A stretch of DNA of 15,037 nucleotides from a bacterium. Lineage in GTDB: Bacteria; UBP7; UBA6624. Under the pieces are notes generated by a model. The model worked only from the letters and a program-made list of their open reading frames with translations. It had not been told where the DNA came from and searched no databases. Numbering within the stretch: position 1 is the stretch's first letter; each line of letters opens with the position of its first letter. The stretch lies in the NCBI GenBank assembly GCA_014384545.1, contig JACNFQ010000029.1:1-15037 (forward strand), read 5' to 3'. Positions 5,818 to 13,178 of this stretch are shown one piece after another. A program made the position numbers and the translations under genes.

Positions 5818-8622
5818 ATGAACGACTCTAATCTTTTTGAATCTGCCGAACGCATCCAACCCGTGGATGTAATCGACACGATGCAAGTTGCCTATCTAGA
5901 CTATGCGATGTCGGTCATTGCGGGTCGGGCATTGCCTGACTGTCGAGATGGACTAAAACCGGTCCAAAGACGGATTCTTTTTGAGATGGGAAATATGAGT
6001 CTCTCACCAGGACGCCCTTACCGAAAATCTGCTCGGGTTGTGGGGGCTGTGATGGGGCAATGGCATCCTCATGGCGACTCCGCGATTTATGACGCCTTAG
6101 CCCGCATGGCCCAGCCTTTTAGTCTACGGTATCCGTTGATTGATGGACATGGGAACTTTGGCTCGATTGATGGAGACCCCCCAGCAGCGATGCGGTACAC
6201 CGAGTGTCGCCTAACACCCATCGCAATGGAGATGTTATCGGAAGTCAACGAAGATACCGTTGACTACTTGCCTAACTTTGATGGATCTGACGAAGAACCA
6301 GTCCTCCTACCAAGTCGCTTACCCATCTTGCTTATGAATGGTGCTATGGGTGTTGCTGTGGGTGTAAGTACCGCTATTCCCCCTCACAACCTTGGAGAAA
6401 TCCTAGATGGAGCTCTTCTCTTACTTGATGCCCCTGATGCCCCTAGTGAAGAAATAGCCAAGAAAGTAAAGGGTCCTGATTTCCCTACAGGGGGAGTCAT
6501 CGTGGGGCGACAGGGGATCAATGATTTTATAGAGACGGGTGCAGGCTCGATTCTTGTCCGAGCGAAAGCCGAAGTGAAACGAGCCGAGGGTAGGCGAAAT
6601 GCTCGCATCATCATCACTGAGATTCCTTTCCTAAAGAACAAGTCCACCATTATTAAACAGATTCATGACGCCGTCAAGAGGGATGTGATTCGTGGCATAA
6701 GGGCGATTCGGGACGAGTCGGGGCGGAAGGGCATTCGAATGGTTTTTGAGGTTTCGGCAAGGCGCGACCCACGCCTCATTCTCCACCTCCTCTTCAAACA
6801 TACAGATCTCCAGTCCCGGTTCCCCGCTCGTATGGTCACACTGTTAGACGGGGTGCCCTTACTTCTACCCGTGAAAGAGGCGTTGTTGGCGTATGTGGAG
6901 CACCGCCGGACGGTCGTACGGCGACGGACAGCGTTTGCTCTTTTCAAGGCAGAAGAAAGAGCTCATCTGGTGGAAGGTCTCTTGTTGGCGCTGGATCAAA
7001 TTGATGCGATTATTGCGACCATCAAGGCGAGCAAGGACAGGGATGATGCTCGTAAGAATCTCCAGAAGGAGTTCTCCCTCTCGGAACGACAAGCCGATGC
7101 GATTGTCCGCATGCAGTTGGGGACACTGACGGGCTTAGAACGAGAAAAACTCCAAGAAGAGATGAACCAACTCCAGAAGGATATCAAGTGGTACAAGAAA
7201 GTCTTAGAGGAAGAAGAGACCTTGCGAGGTGTACTTCGTGAAGAGATGGAGGGGTGGCGAAAGAAGTATGGAGATGCCCGACGCACAAAGATATTGGCGC
7301 GTGAGGCGAGCGAATCTCCTACGATTCAGCCAGAGATGCAAGTCGTTATATTCACAGAAAAGAACTACATCAAGCGTATTCCAATGACCGATTTCAAATC
7401 CTACCGACGGGGTGGGCAAGGTGTAAGGGGTATTACCCTCCAAGCAAAGGATTCTGTCAAGCAGATTGAAATCTGTTGGAACACGGATGAACTCTTTCTC
7501 CTTACCGATCAAGGGAAGATCTACTCTGTTCCTGTCTATGATGTGATTGAAGGGGGCAGAGGAGCAAAAGGCATTCCCGTTCAAAACTACCTCAAGGAGC
7601 TCAAGAAAGAGAGGGTGGTCTGTATTCGGGGTCGGAAAAAAGAGAAAGAGAGTCTGTTGTTGATTACAGAAAAGGGACGAGTAAAAAGGCTGTCATCAGG
7701 AGACCTTACAAAGATTATGCGTCCTGGAAAGAAAGTGATGCGCGTCGAGAAAAAAGACCGCATCGTCAACGCCCTTTGGGTCAATGGAAATGATCGTGTC
7801 CTTGTCGTTACAGAACAGGGCAAAGGTGCCCAATTCCCCGCTTCTGAGATTCGGGTAATGGGTAGAACCGCTGGTGGTGTTCGTGCGATGCGCCTTGAGA
7901 AAAGAGATAAGATTTCGGATGTGGGAATCGTGGGGCTAGAAGCGATCGTTTCTGGCGAGGTGATCGAGATTGAAAACCTAGATGATGGCAGTAAGAAGAT
8001 TCTCATTTCTCCACAGGGGCTTTCGCCCGTCAAGGGCAAGGTAATAGAAACAACAAGCACCAGAGAATCATTTACGGTGACACTAGATATTGGGAGTGGG
8101 CGCATCCGAAAACTCCCCTTCCCGCCTAGGAGCAAACTCCTCGTCAAGGAAGGGGATAAGGTCAAAGAGAAAGAAGAGATTGTCTCTCTTCCTAAGATAT
8201 CTACCGAACCCGTTTCCCACTTTGTTCCTCCCCAAATGCAGGTGGGATTGCGGAAAGGGAAGAAACCCCTAAAGGTCATCAAACATGAAAGCCTTACCCA
8301 AGGCGATCGGGTCTTGTTGGTTACCAGCCAAGGGATGGGGAAGTTGATGGATAGCCATTTGGTTCGGATGACACACCGCGGCTCTAAAGGGGTAAGGGTT
8401 TATGCATTGAAGACGCCCAAGGGAAGCAAGCGAAAGGGCGTAGGGCATTTGGCACGGTGCCGAGCGATTGGGAACGAAAAGGAAGTGGGGATTGCAACGA
8501 CCGATGGCAAACTTTACAAGACACGTCTCCGTGAAATCTCCGAACAAAAGAGAAGTGCCCGGGGCGTTATCGTTATTTCGCTCAAGCCAGGTGATTTTGT
8601 CGCCGATCTTCGCGTCGTTTGA
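5818..8622 (+). CDS. gyrA: DNA gyrase subunit A (type IIA topoisomerase), with an extra inserted domain
   Basis: A 934-residue protein, longer than the usual 820-880, that would cut and rejoin DNA in a gyrase tetramer with GyrB (not in this window). The catalytic Tyr is Tyr127 in [10 protein letters not shown]. The quinolone-determining segment [11 protein letters not shown] keeps Ser88 and Asp92, equivalent to E. coli Ser83 and Asp87, so no resistance substitution is seen there. The C-terminal domain has six beta-pinwheel blades. The first carries a GyrA-box-like YRRGGQG (residues 529-535; canonical QRRGGKG), supporting gyrase rather than ParC. Between blades 4 and 5, residues ~707-800 do not read as a blade (see separate entry). 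The start is the ATG after AAGGAAG (5807-5813); an ATG at 5814 is out of frame and stops at once. The stop overlaps the next start. Confidence 0.88.
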   Translation: MNDSNLFESAERIQPVDVIDTMQVAYLDYAMSVIAGRALPDCRDGLKPVQRRILFEMGNMSLSPGRPYRKSARVVGAVMGQWHPHGDSAIYDALARMAQPFSLRYPLIDGHGNFGSIDGDPPAAMRYTECRLTPIAMEMLSEVNEDTVDYLPNFDGSDEEPVLLPSRLPILLMNGAMGVAVGVSTAIPPHNLGEILDGALLLLDAPDAPSEEIAKKVKGPDFPTGGVIVGRQGINDFIETGAGSILVRAKAEVKRAEGRRNARIIITEIPFLKNKSTIIKQIHDAVKRDVIRGIRAIRDESGRKGIRMVFEVSARRDPRLILHLLFKHTDLQSRFPARMVTLLDGVPLLLPVKEALLAYVEHRRTVVRRRTAFALFKAEERAHLVEGLLLALDQIDAIIATIKASKDRDDARKNLQKEFSLSERQADAIVRMQLGTLTGLEREKLQEEMNQLQKDIKWYKKVLEEEETLRGVLREEMEGWRKKYGDARRTKILAREASESPTIQPEMQVVIFTEKNYIKRIPMTDFKSYRRGGQGVRGITLQAKDSVKQIEICWNTDELFLLTDQGKIYSVPVYDVIEGGRGAKGIPVQNYLKELKKERVVCIRGRKKEKESLLLITEKGRVKRLSSGDLTKIMRPGKKVMRVEKKDRIVNALWVNGNDRVLVVTEQGKGAQFPASEIRVMGRTAGGVRAMRLEKRDKISDVGIVGLEAIVSGEVIEIENLDDGSKKILISPQGLSPVKGKVIETTSTRESFTVTLDIGSGRIRKLPFPPRSKLLVKEGDKVKEKEEIVSLPKISTEPVSHFVPPQMQVGLRKGKKPLKVIKHESLTQGDRVLLVTSQGMGKLMDSHLVRMTHRGSKGVRVYALKTPKGSKRKGVGHLARCRAIGNEKEVGIATTDGKLYKTRLREISEQKRSARGVIVISLKPGDFVADLRVV
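7936..8217 (+). other. Inserted barrel-sandwich-hybrid-like domain inside the GyrA C-terminal domain
   Basis: This covers roughly residues 707-800 of GyrA. It begins [19 protein letters not shown] and ends [19 protein letters not shown]. The pattern of a G-rich hydrophobic strand, then L-V-K-E-G-D-K-V-K, then a strand, is that of the barrel-sandwich hybrid repeats in RNA polymerase beta-prime (consensus like PYGARLLVKEGQKVK) and of biotinyl/lipoyl domains. The opening IVSGEV...KKILI also resembles the beta-prime segment that reads ISGIVSF...RRLVIT. Pinwheel blades flank it on both sides and the frame is uninterrupted. The fold assignment is inference from sequence pattern. Confidence 0.45.
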
Positions 8623-9347
8623 GGGGGGCAATCCCAGGCGCGGTCTCTTTCCCTGCCGGCGACGATTGCACCTTGGGTCGGTATCTAGACGGCGGGGCTA
8701 AAGACAAACCCCTCTTATTGGGATTGCCCTTTGCCCACCCAGCAACAGGAAAAGAGAGAGCACCTGATGCCTTTCGCCTTGGCATGATAACGACCCCTCT
8801 AGAATCCCCACCCAAGGGAATGTTAGCCGGAGATGGGGGGGATCTTCCTCTCCATGGAGTTTCTCTAAGAGAGATGAAAACTCTCGTTAGAGAGGGAATC
8901 AGTGAAGAAACAAAGAGAGCGAACGAACTCATCTTGTTGGGGGGAGACAAGACCGTTCTTCATCATGCCCAGAAAGAACTAGAAGAGGTTTGGGGCAAGG
9001 GGGGAATGGTGGGCGTAAGCCACAAAGGGTACTTCGTTCATCACGGGGAAGTTCTTCGGTCTGTGGGAGAGAACCGCGAGCGTCCATTTGGAGAGATCGC
9101 CCTGGAGTTGGCTTCTGCACTCAATCGTGGTGATTGGGGATCGCTCCATTTTGATCTGTCGGAGGAGACCCATGGGGGTAGTGGGTATTCTGATGCCGAA
9201 CTCTTTGAGATCGCTACCTTAGCGGGCAGACTGAAGAGGGTGAGAGTGCTTGCCCTGATGGGCGTTCCCCCTTTGGGAGAGGGTGCAAAGGAGAGAATAG
9301 AGAGTGCGACAGGGATTCTTGGGGCTTTTCTTAGGGCGAGGAATTAG
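8619..9347 (+). CDS. Arginase/agmatinase-superfamily-like protein, probably without metal ligands
   Basis: A 242-residue protein starting at a TTG that overlaps the gyrA stop (TTGA). An in-frame TGA at 8592 rules out a much earlier start, and the next in-frame ATG would remove 55 residues. The layout follows the ureohydrolase fold: an early [23 protein letters not shown] like the GVPFD...GARFGP segment; LLGGDKT (Lys111) where arginases have GGDH; GVSHKGY (134-138) about 25 residues later where they have DAHxD; and [28 protein letters not shown] where they have DxDxxDP...PGG...E. Of the six canonical Mn2+ ligands only about two positions (His135, Asp179) could be retained, so catalysis is unlikely and a structural or regulatory role is possible. 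It is short for the family (usually about 300). The family assignment is tentative. Confidence 0.5.
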   Translation: MRGAIPGAVSFPAGDDCTLGRYLDGGAKDKPLLLGLPFAHPATGKERAPDAFRLGMITTPLESPPKGMLAGDGGDLPLHGVSLREMKTLVREGISEETKRANELILLGGDKTVLHHAQKELEEVWGKGGMVGVSHKGYFVHHGEVLRSVGENRERPFGEIALELASALNRGDWGSLHFDLSEETHGGSGYSDAELFEIATLAGRLKRVRVLALMGVPPLGEGAKERIESATGILGAFLRARN

Positions 9348-9410
9348 GCTCTAGGACGAAATCGGAAACTATCCCCTTATTGGTTTGGTAAACTTACACG
9401 TATCAAAACA

Positions 9411-9420
9411 AAAGGAGGTG
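9411..9420 (+). promoter_or_regulatory. Near-perfect Shine-Dalgarno of the gene at 9426
   Basis: AAAGGAGGTG lies five bases before the ATG and pairs almost completely with the 16S rRNA 3' end. It is the strongest ribosome binding site in the window and suggests high translation. Upstream, TTGGTT and TATCAA elements around 9380-9406 are spaced 15 nt apart and are too weak to call a promoter. Confidence 0.75.
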
Positions 9421-9425
9421 TCATA

Positions 9426-9995
9426 ATGACCCAAAACGAAGGCGGAACGACCGCCACCACCAATGCGAAGAATATCGCACTTACGATTCTCTTGCTCGTC
9501 TTAACTGTCGGGCTGTGGAAAATCTTGGATGCTACGGCGTCCTATATCATCGATGCTCGTGCAACATCAGCAAGTGTCAATCAAGTGATTTACGAATACC
9601 GCAATGCGGTAGGTGATGTCGGTGGCAAGATGGCAGAATTGATTGATGCTCAGATTCAAGTTGCGTCTGCTGTGGAAGAGAGTGTTCGATCGTCGAGCGC
9701 ACTTATTGACGAGTCTAAGGGACGTATTGCTTGGGCTGCCCAGATGATGGAGAACTTGTTTCCCGCTCAAGCACAAGAGAGTATTGGTGGGGTTCTTGAA
9801 CAGGCGGTAGGAACTCTCTCAAACGCTCTGGATTACCTTATGGAGCACCCTGATGATGTCAGAGGAGCAATCCAAGCTCTTATCCAAGGCATTATGGATG
9901 CGAAGCCTTTCCAAACGATGGGAGAGGGACTAGGACCTATCATGGATACTATGGTGGAGGTTGTTGAGGAGACTGTAAACCCCTGCGGGGGATAA
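9426..9995 (+). CDS. Unrecognised single-pass membrane protein with long helical domain
   Basis: A 189-residue protein of no family I recognise. Residues 1-15 are polar (MTQNEGGTTATTNAK), residues ~16-36 form one hydrophobic helix (NIALTILLLVLTVGLWKILD), and the rest is rich in Ala, Glu, Ser, Val and Met with heptad-like hydrophobic spacing (VNQVIYEYRNAVGDVGGKMAELIDAQIQVASAVEESV), suggesting an amphipathic or coiled-coil region outside the membrane. It ends NPCGG, with a single cysteine three residues from the C-terminus. The polar N-terminus and lack of a cleavage site favour a membrane anchor over a signal peptide. It stands alone: 78 nt after the gene upstream and with a strong hairpin after it. 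The strong ribosome binding site points to an abundant envelope protein; function is unknown. Confidence 0.75.
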   Translation: MTQNEGGTTATTNAKNIALTILLLVLTVGLWKILDATASYIIDARATSASVNQVIYEYRNAVGDVGGKMAELIDAQIQVASAVEESVRSSSALIDESKGRIAWAAQMMENLFPAQAQESIGGVLEQAVGTLSNALDYLMEHPDDVRGAIQALIQGIMDAKPFQTMGEGLGPIMDTMVEVVEETVNPCGG

Positions 9996-10019
9996 CGTCC
10001 CATTCGGCTCCTAATCCCA

Positions 10020-10041
10020 GGAGGGGGGCACGCCCCCCTCC
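10020..10041 (+). terminator. GC-rich hairpin, probable transcription end
   Basis: GGAGGGGGGC (10020-10029) and GCCCCCCTCC (10032-10041) are perfect inverted repeats, giving a stem of at least nine base pairs with a four-base loop. It lies 25 nt after the stop codon of the membrane protein. The following sequence (CACATACCCC) lacks a U-tract, so it may be an atypical terminator or a 3' protective hairpin. A smaller CCCC-TGC-GGGG hairpin (9980-9990) overlaps the stop-codon region. Confidence 0.5.
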
Positions 10042-10113
10042 CACATACCCCTATTATCTAGAGCTGGGGGGTTCTTTTGCGTGGGAGGAAGTCTTGAGTC
10101 TTAGGATGGTCTC

Positions 10114-10893
10114 GTGGAGTCCAAATCCAAAAAGCAGATACGCCTTCCAAGAGAGACTTGGGAGGGGGATGCCACCTGGATTGAACTCCCGACTCTCTCC
10201 CAGAAATGGAAGCTCTCTTTTGCTCCTTGGTGGTGCTTGGTGCAGAGGCAAAAGGAGAGTTTTCGGCTCCGTCCTATAAGTGGTGGTATCCTTGAAGGGA
10301 GGGTGCACTTTAGGGATGGGGAGAGAGCTCTTGTCGTCCCCATCTCTTCTAGGATTCAAGGGACCCATTGGGGTTGGGGGCGAGGCTTGGTGGCAAGTGG
10401 AGCAACTCTCGGGGTAGTTGAGGGGGGTATTTCGCTCCTTCCTATCACATGGGATGGTCCCTTGGGGGTGGTCGCTTTCCTCTTACTTCTTTCTGGTCTT
10501 GTATCCGTATTCGTTGGGTATGCGGTGGGGTTGCGGGGGCATTGGATTCGGGGTTGTTGGGGATTTCTGGCTGGTATTCTCTGCTCTTGGGGGCTTCTCC
10601 AAGTGGGATCAAGTCTCGTTCCAAACAGCAAGTGGGCTTGGCTTGTCGTTGCAGGACTCGCATTTGCCCTACCCGCAACGGGGTGGATGAAGGGTGTAGG
10701 AGGTGTTTTTTCTTGGAGAGCGCTCCAGGAGGGATTCGTTGCGGGGGTCTTAGGTTTGGGATTGCGGATGGGGCTTGTGGCTTCGGGTGCGATAGAGTCG
10801 TGGGGGATTCTCTCATTTCCCCTTGCTGTGTGGGTTCTCTTGTTGGCGGTTCGATACCCCCCCCTTGTGCAAGCCCCACTTGAGAGAAAGTAG
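10114..10893 (+). CDS. Unrecognised polytopic membrane protein preceding ctaA
   Basis: A 259-residue protein starting GTG at 10114 behind AGGA (10103-10106). The first ~90 residues are soluble and rich in Trp, Lys and Arg (MESKSKKQIRLPRETWEGD, QKWKLSFAPWW, EGRVHFRDGERALVVPI). The rest has about five or six Gly/Ala/Leu/Val-rich membrane segments, for example GPLGVVAFLLLLSGLVSVFVG and WAWLVVAGLAFALPATGW. There are no His or Cys clusters typical of the copper chaperones Sco or CtaG. The stop lies 28 nt before the ctaA ATG, so it is probably the first gene of the oxidase operon and may help oxidase biogenesis, by location only. I do not recognise the family. Confidence 0.65.
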   Translation: MESKSKKQIRLPRETWEGDATWIELPTLSQKWKLSFAPWWCLVQRQKESFRLRPISGGILEGRVHFRDGERALVVPISSRIQGTHWGWGRGLVASGATLGVVEGGISLLPITWDGPLGVVAFLLLLSGLVSVFVGYAVGLRGHWIRGCWGFLAGILCSWGLLQVGSSLVPNSKWAWLVVAGLAFALPATGWMKGVGGVFSWRALQEGFVAGVLGLGLRMGLVASGAIESWGILSFPLAVWVLLLAVRYPPLVQAPLERK

Positions 10894-10921
10894 AATAAAC
10901 TTTCATCCCGAGAGATCGCTC

Positions 10922-11800
10922 ATGAAATCCTTACCTATTCTTATCAAAGTGACGATTGCACTAACGATTCTCTTGATTGGTTGGGGGGGGCTCACAACGA
11001 ATACTTTTTCAGGCATGGGGTGCGGAGATGATTGGCCCCTCTGTCATGGAGGGCTGTTTCCTGATTGGACAGAGCGTGATCAAGTGGTGGAATGGACCCA
11101 TCGTGCGTTGGCACTTTTGGTTGGCGGCTTTCTCTCTGTTATTGTTGCACTATCGGCCCGCATAAAGGGGCTAAGACGTCCTGTTTTAGCTTCTCTTGTC
11201 CTCCTTCTGTTACAGGCTGGGCTGGGCATGGCGACGGTAAGACTAGAAACAGCTTCGATCGTTATCAATGCGATTCATCTGGGAATCGCGATACTTTTCC
11301 TCTGTTCGTTGGTGATTCTCCATGAATATGTCACATCCAAGAATGGTAAGAGTGGTGGGGAGACCATCGTCAAGTTGACACGATGGGTAGCGATCATTTT
11401 TTTCGTTCAGATAATCTTGGGGGCTCTCGCTCTTCATGCGAAATTCCCCCACGAAGGGTGGGTGGGTGCTGCCACACCTTTGCGCCATACGCATGCCACC
11501 CTAGGCGTCGTTGTCCTTGTCATGGCGATGATTCTCTCTGCCCGTGCACGACGCACAGGCACCAGGGGGTTGGTTGCTCCGGCATATCTACTCTCTTCGT
11601 TGTCTGGGATACAGATGTTTTTGGGGTTCGGTCTATTGGGCATGGTTCCCCTTTCCTATCTTCATGCTCTCGTTGCCCACATCATGGCAGCCGCTAGCCT
11701 TATCGCTCTCGTTGTCTTGTTGATGCAGCGGATACCGAAAGGGTGCCCTCTTGCCAAAGTCTGCATTGGGCGTTGCCCTACAGATAAAAACGGTGCGTGA
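10922..11800 (+). CDS. ctaA: Heme A synthase (CtaA/COX15)
   Basis: A 292-residue inner-membrane protein that oxidises the C8 methyl of heme O to give heme A for the aa3-type oxidase. The start is the ATG of MKSLPILIK at 10922; an open frame continues 33 codons upstream but lacks family similarity. The N-terminal loop GMGCGDDWPLCHGG and the motif EWTHRALA with His60 are hallmark features. The second conserved His set is His119 (AIHLGIA), His189 and His191 (RHTHATLG), and His248 and His253 (YLHALVAHI). Two cysteines seven residues apart in the first external loop match the redox-active pair of the Bacillus-type enzyme. The C-terminal tail carries three more cysteines (CPLAKVCIGRC), which is unusual. 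About eight membrane helices are expected. Confidence 0.9.
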   Translation: MKSLPILIKVTIALTILLIGWGGLTTNTFSGMGCGDDWPLCHGGLFPDWTERDQVVEWTHRALALLVGGFLSVIVALSARIKGLRRPVLASLVLLLLQAGLGMATVRLETASIVINAIHLGIAILFLCSLVILHEYVTSKNGKSGGETIVKLTRWVAIIFFVQIILGALALHAKFPHEGWVGAATPLRHTHATLGVVVLVMAMILSARARRTGTRGLVAPAYLLSSLSGIQMFLGFGLLGMVPLSYLHALVAHIMAAASLIALVVLLMQRIPKGCPLAKVCIGRCPTDKNGA

Positions 11801-11834
11801 ATTTCGGTTTCTAGACCGAATTGAGACTTTAGGA

Positions 11835-12275
11835 ATGGAAACGGGAACTGTTCCCATTATAGAATCTACTTTGGGTCCATCTTCTTCCTCGTTCCGTATC
11901 ACGCCGAAACGGCGAACGATTCTCATAGCCCTTCAGGACTTGGCTTGTCATCCACCTGCAGATGCGATCTATCTAAAGGCGAAAGAAAGCGACCGTTCAA
12001 TCTCCCTTTCAACCGTCTACAGAGCTTTGGATTGGTTGACAGATAAGGGACTCATTCAAAGAGTGGAGCCAGGGGGGGGTGCAGCAAGGTATTGTGGTAA
12101 TCCCACCCCGCATGATCATCTTTACTGTATCGCTTGTGGCGAGGTCATCAACGCCCCCACCGAAGTCTTTGATACCAGTATGTCCAAACTGGAGAGAGTA
12201 TCGGGTTGGCGGTTCCGGTCCCGGAAAGTGGTGCTGGAAGGAAAATGTCCTTCGTGCATCGAGGCTGAAAGGTGA
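11835..12275 (+). CDS. Fur-family metalloregulator (Fur/PerR/Zur type)
   Basis: A 146-residue DNA-binding regulator when started at the ATG at 11835, the normal length for the family. An in-frame GTG at 11793 would add 14 residues and overlap ctaA by 8 nt, and AGGA abuts the ATG directly, so the start is not certain. A winged helix occupies residues ~17-80 (FRITPKRRTILIALQ, SISLSTVYRALDWLTDKGLIQRV). The dimerisation and metal domain has HDH at 93-95, CIAC (Cys98, Cys101) and CPSC (Cys138, Cys141), the four Cys of a structural zinc site. It lies between ctaA and ctaB and its TGA overlaps the ctaB start. It may regulate the oxidase operon in response to iron, peroxide or heme supply; which metal or signal it senses cannot be told. 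Confidence 0.85.
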   Translation: METGTVPIIESTLGPSSSSFRITPKRRTILIALQDLACHPPADAIYLKAKESDRSISLSTVYRALDWLTDKGLIQRVEPGGGAARYCGNPTPHDHLYCIACGEVINAPTEVFDTSMSKLERVSGWRFRSRKVVLEGKCPSCIEAER

Positions 12276-13153
12276 TGAAGAAGGAAGCCAAGTGGTCGGA
12301 CTGGCTGGAACTGACCAAGCCCCGCATTACCCTGCTCGTTCTTGCAACGACTGGTCCGGCATACCTATTGGCTTCATCACTCAGCGAAAGGAGTACTCCT
12401 TTGATTGGGTGGACACTCCTTGGGACAGCACTCGCCTCTGGCTCTAGCAGTGTCTTGAACAACTTGGCAGACAGAAAGAGAGATGCTCTCATGGACCGCA
12501 CGAAAGACCGCCCCTTGGCTTCGGGGAGAATCTCACCCGGTGCAGCTTGGGTGTGGGGTCTGTTCTTGGGGTTCTTGGGGATGGGCATCTTGGGGATGAT
12601 GACAACGCCTCTAGCCGCTCTCTTAGCTGGGGGGGCGATCCTTTACTATTGGGGGCTCTATACGATGTGGCTCAAACGAACCACGCCCCACTGTACGGTA
12701 TTGGGGGGTGTGGCAGGAGCGATTGGTCCCCTCATTGGGTGGGCTGCAGCTACTGGAGAAATTGGGACACCAGCATGGGCACTTTTCCTCTTATTGGTGA
12801 TTTGGCAGCCGGGGCACTTTTGGGTCTTTTCGCTCTTGGCTAAAGAGGACTATAAGAAGGCGGGGTTTCCGATGCTTCCTGTGGTCTCTGGCGAGAAAAC
12901 CACAAAAAGAGCGATCGTTATCTACGGCGTCCTTTTCTTCTTGGGTGGGGTGACATATCCTCTTGTGTCGGGGGCAAATACAGGTTCTATTTATGGGTTG
13001 GCGGCATGGATTGCTGGGGGATATTATCTCTGGAAAACGGTTCGATTTGCCCAGCAAAGTGTAACAAAAGAGAGAGCATTACGCCTTTTTGGCACCTCAG
13101 TAACGACCCTCTTTCTTCTCTTTGGTGCACTCACCTTTGAGGGGATTACATAG
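12275..13153 (+). CDS. ctaB: Protoheme IX farnesyltransferase, heme O synthase (CtaB/CyoE)
   Basis: A 292-residue polytopic membrane prenyltransferase that adds a farnesyl group to heme b to make heme O, the substrate of CtaA. The prenyl-diphosphate motif N-x3-D-x3-D is Asn62-Asp66-Asp70 (NNLADRKRDALMDRTKDRP), and the second conserved loop is DYKKAGFPMLPV (from Asp192). Both are diagnostic of the UbiA-superfamily CtaB branch. The start is the ATG at 12275, sharing one base with the Fur-family TGA (TGATG); a GTG three bases earlier could also serve. GAAAGG (12267-12272) is the likely ribosome binding site. The stop is 25 nt before coxB, so one operon is likely. Confidence 0.93.
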   Translation: MKKEAKWSDWLELTKPRITLLVLATTGPAYLLASSLSERSTPLIGWTLLGTALASGSSSVLNNLADRKRDALMDRTKDRPLASGRISPGAAWVWGLFLGFLGMGILGMMTTPLAALLAGGAILYYWGLYTMWLKRTTPHCTVLGGVAGAIGPLIGWAAATGEIGTPAWALFLLLVIWQPGHFWVFSLLAKEDYKKAGFPMLPVVSGEKTTKRAIVIYGVLFFLGGVTYPLVSGANTGSIYGLAAWIAGGYYLWKTVRFAQQSVTKERALRLFGTSVTTLFLLFGALTFEGIT

Positions 13154-13178
13154 ATTGACATTGAATGGAGGATTGATT

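Noticed and set aside
7587-8282. Minus-strand ORF of 231 codons inside gyrA
   Set aside because: The sense strand encodes clear GyrA pinwheel blades throughout. The antisense product is Ser/Arg/Leu-rich with no recognisable motif.
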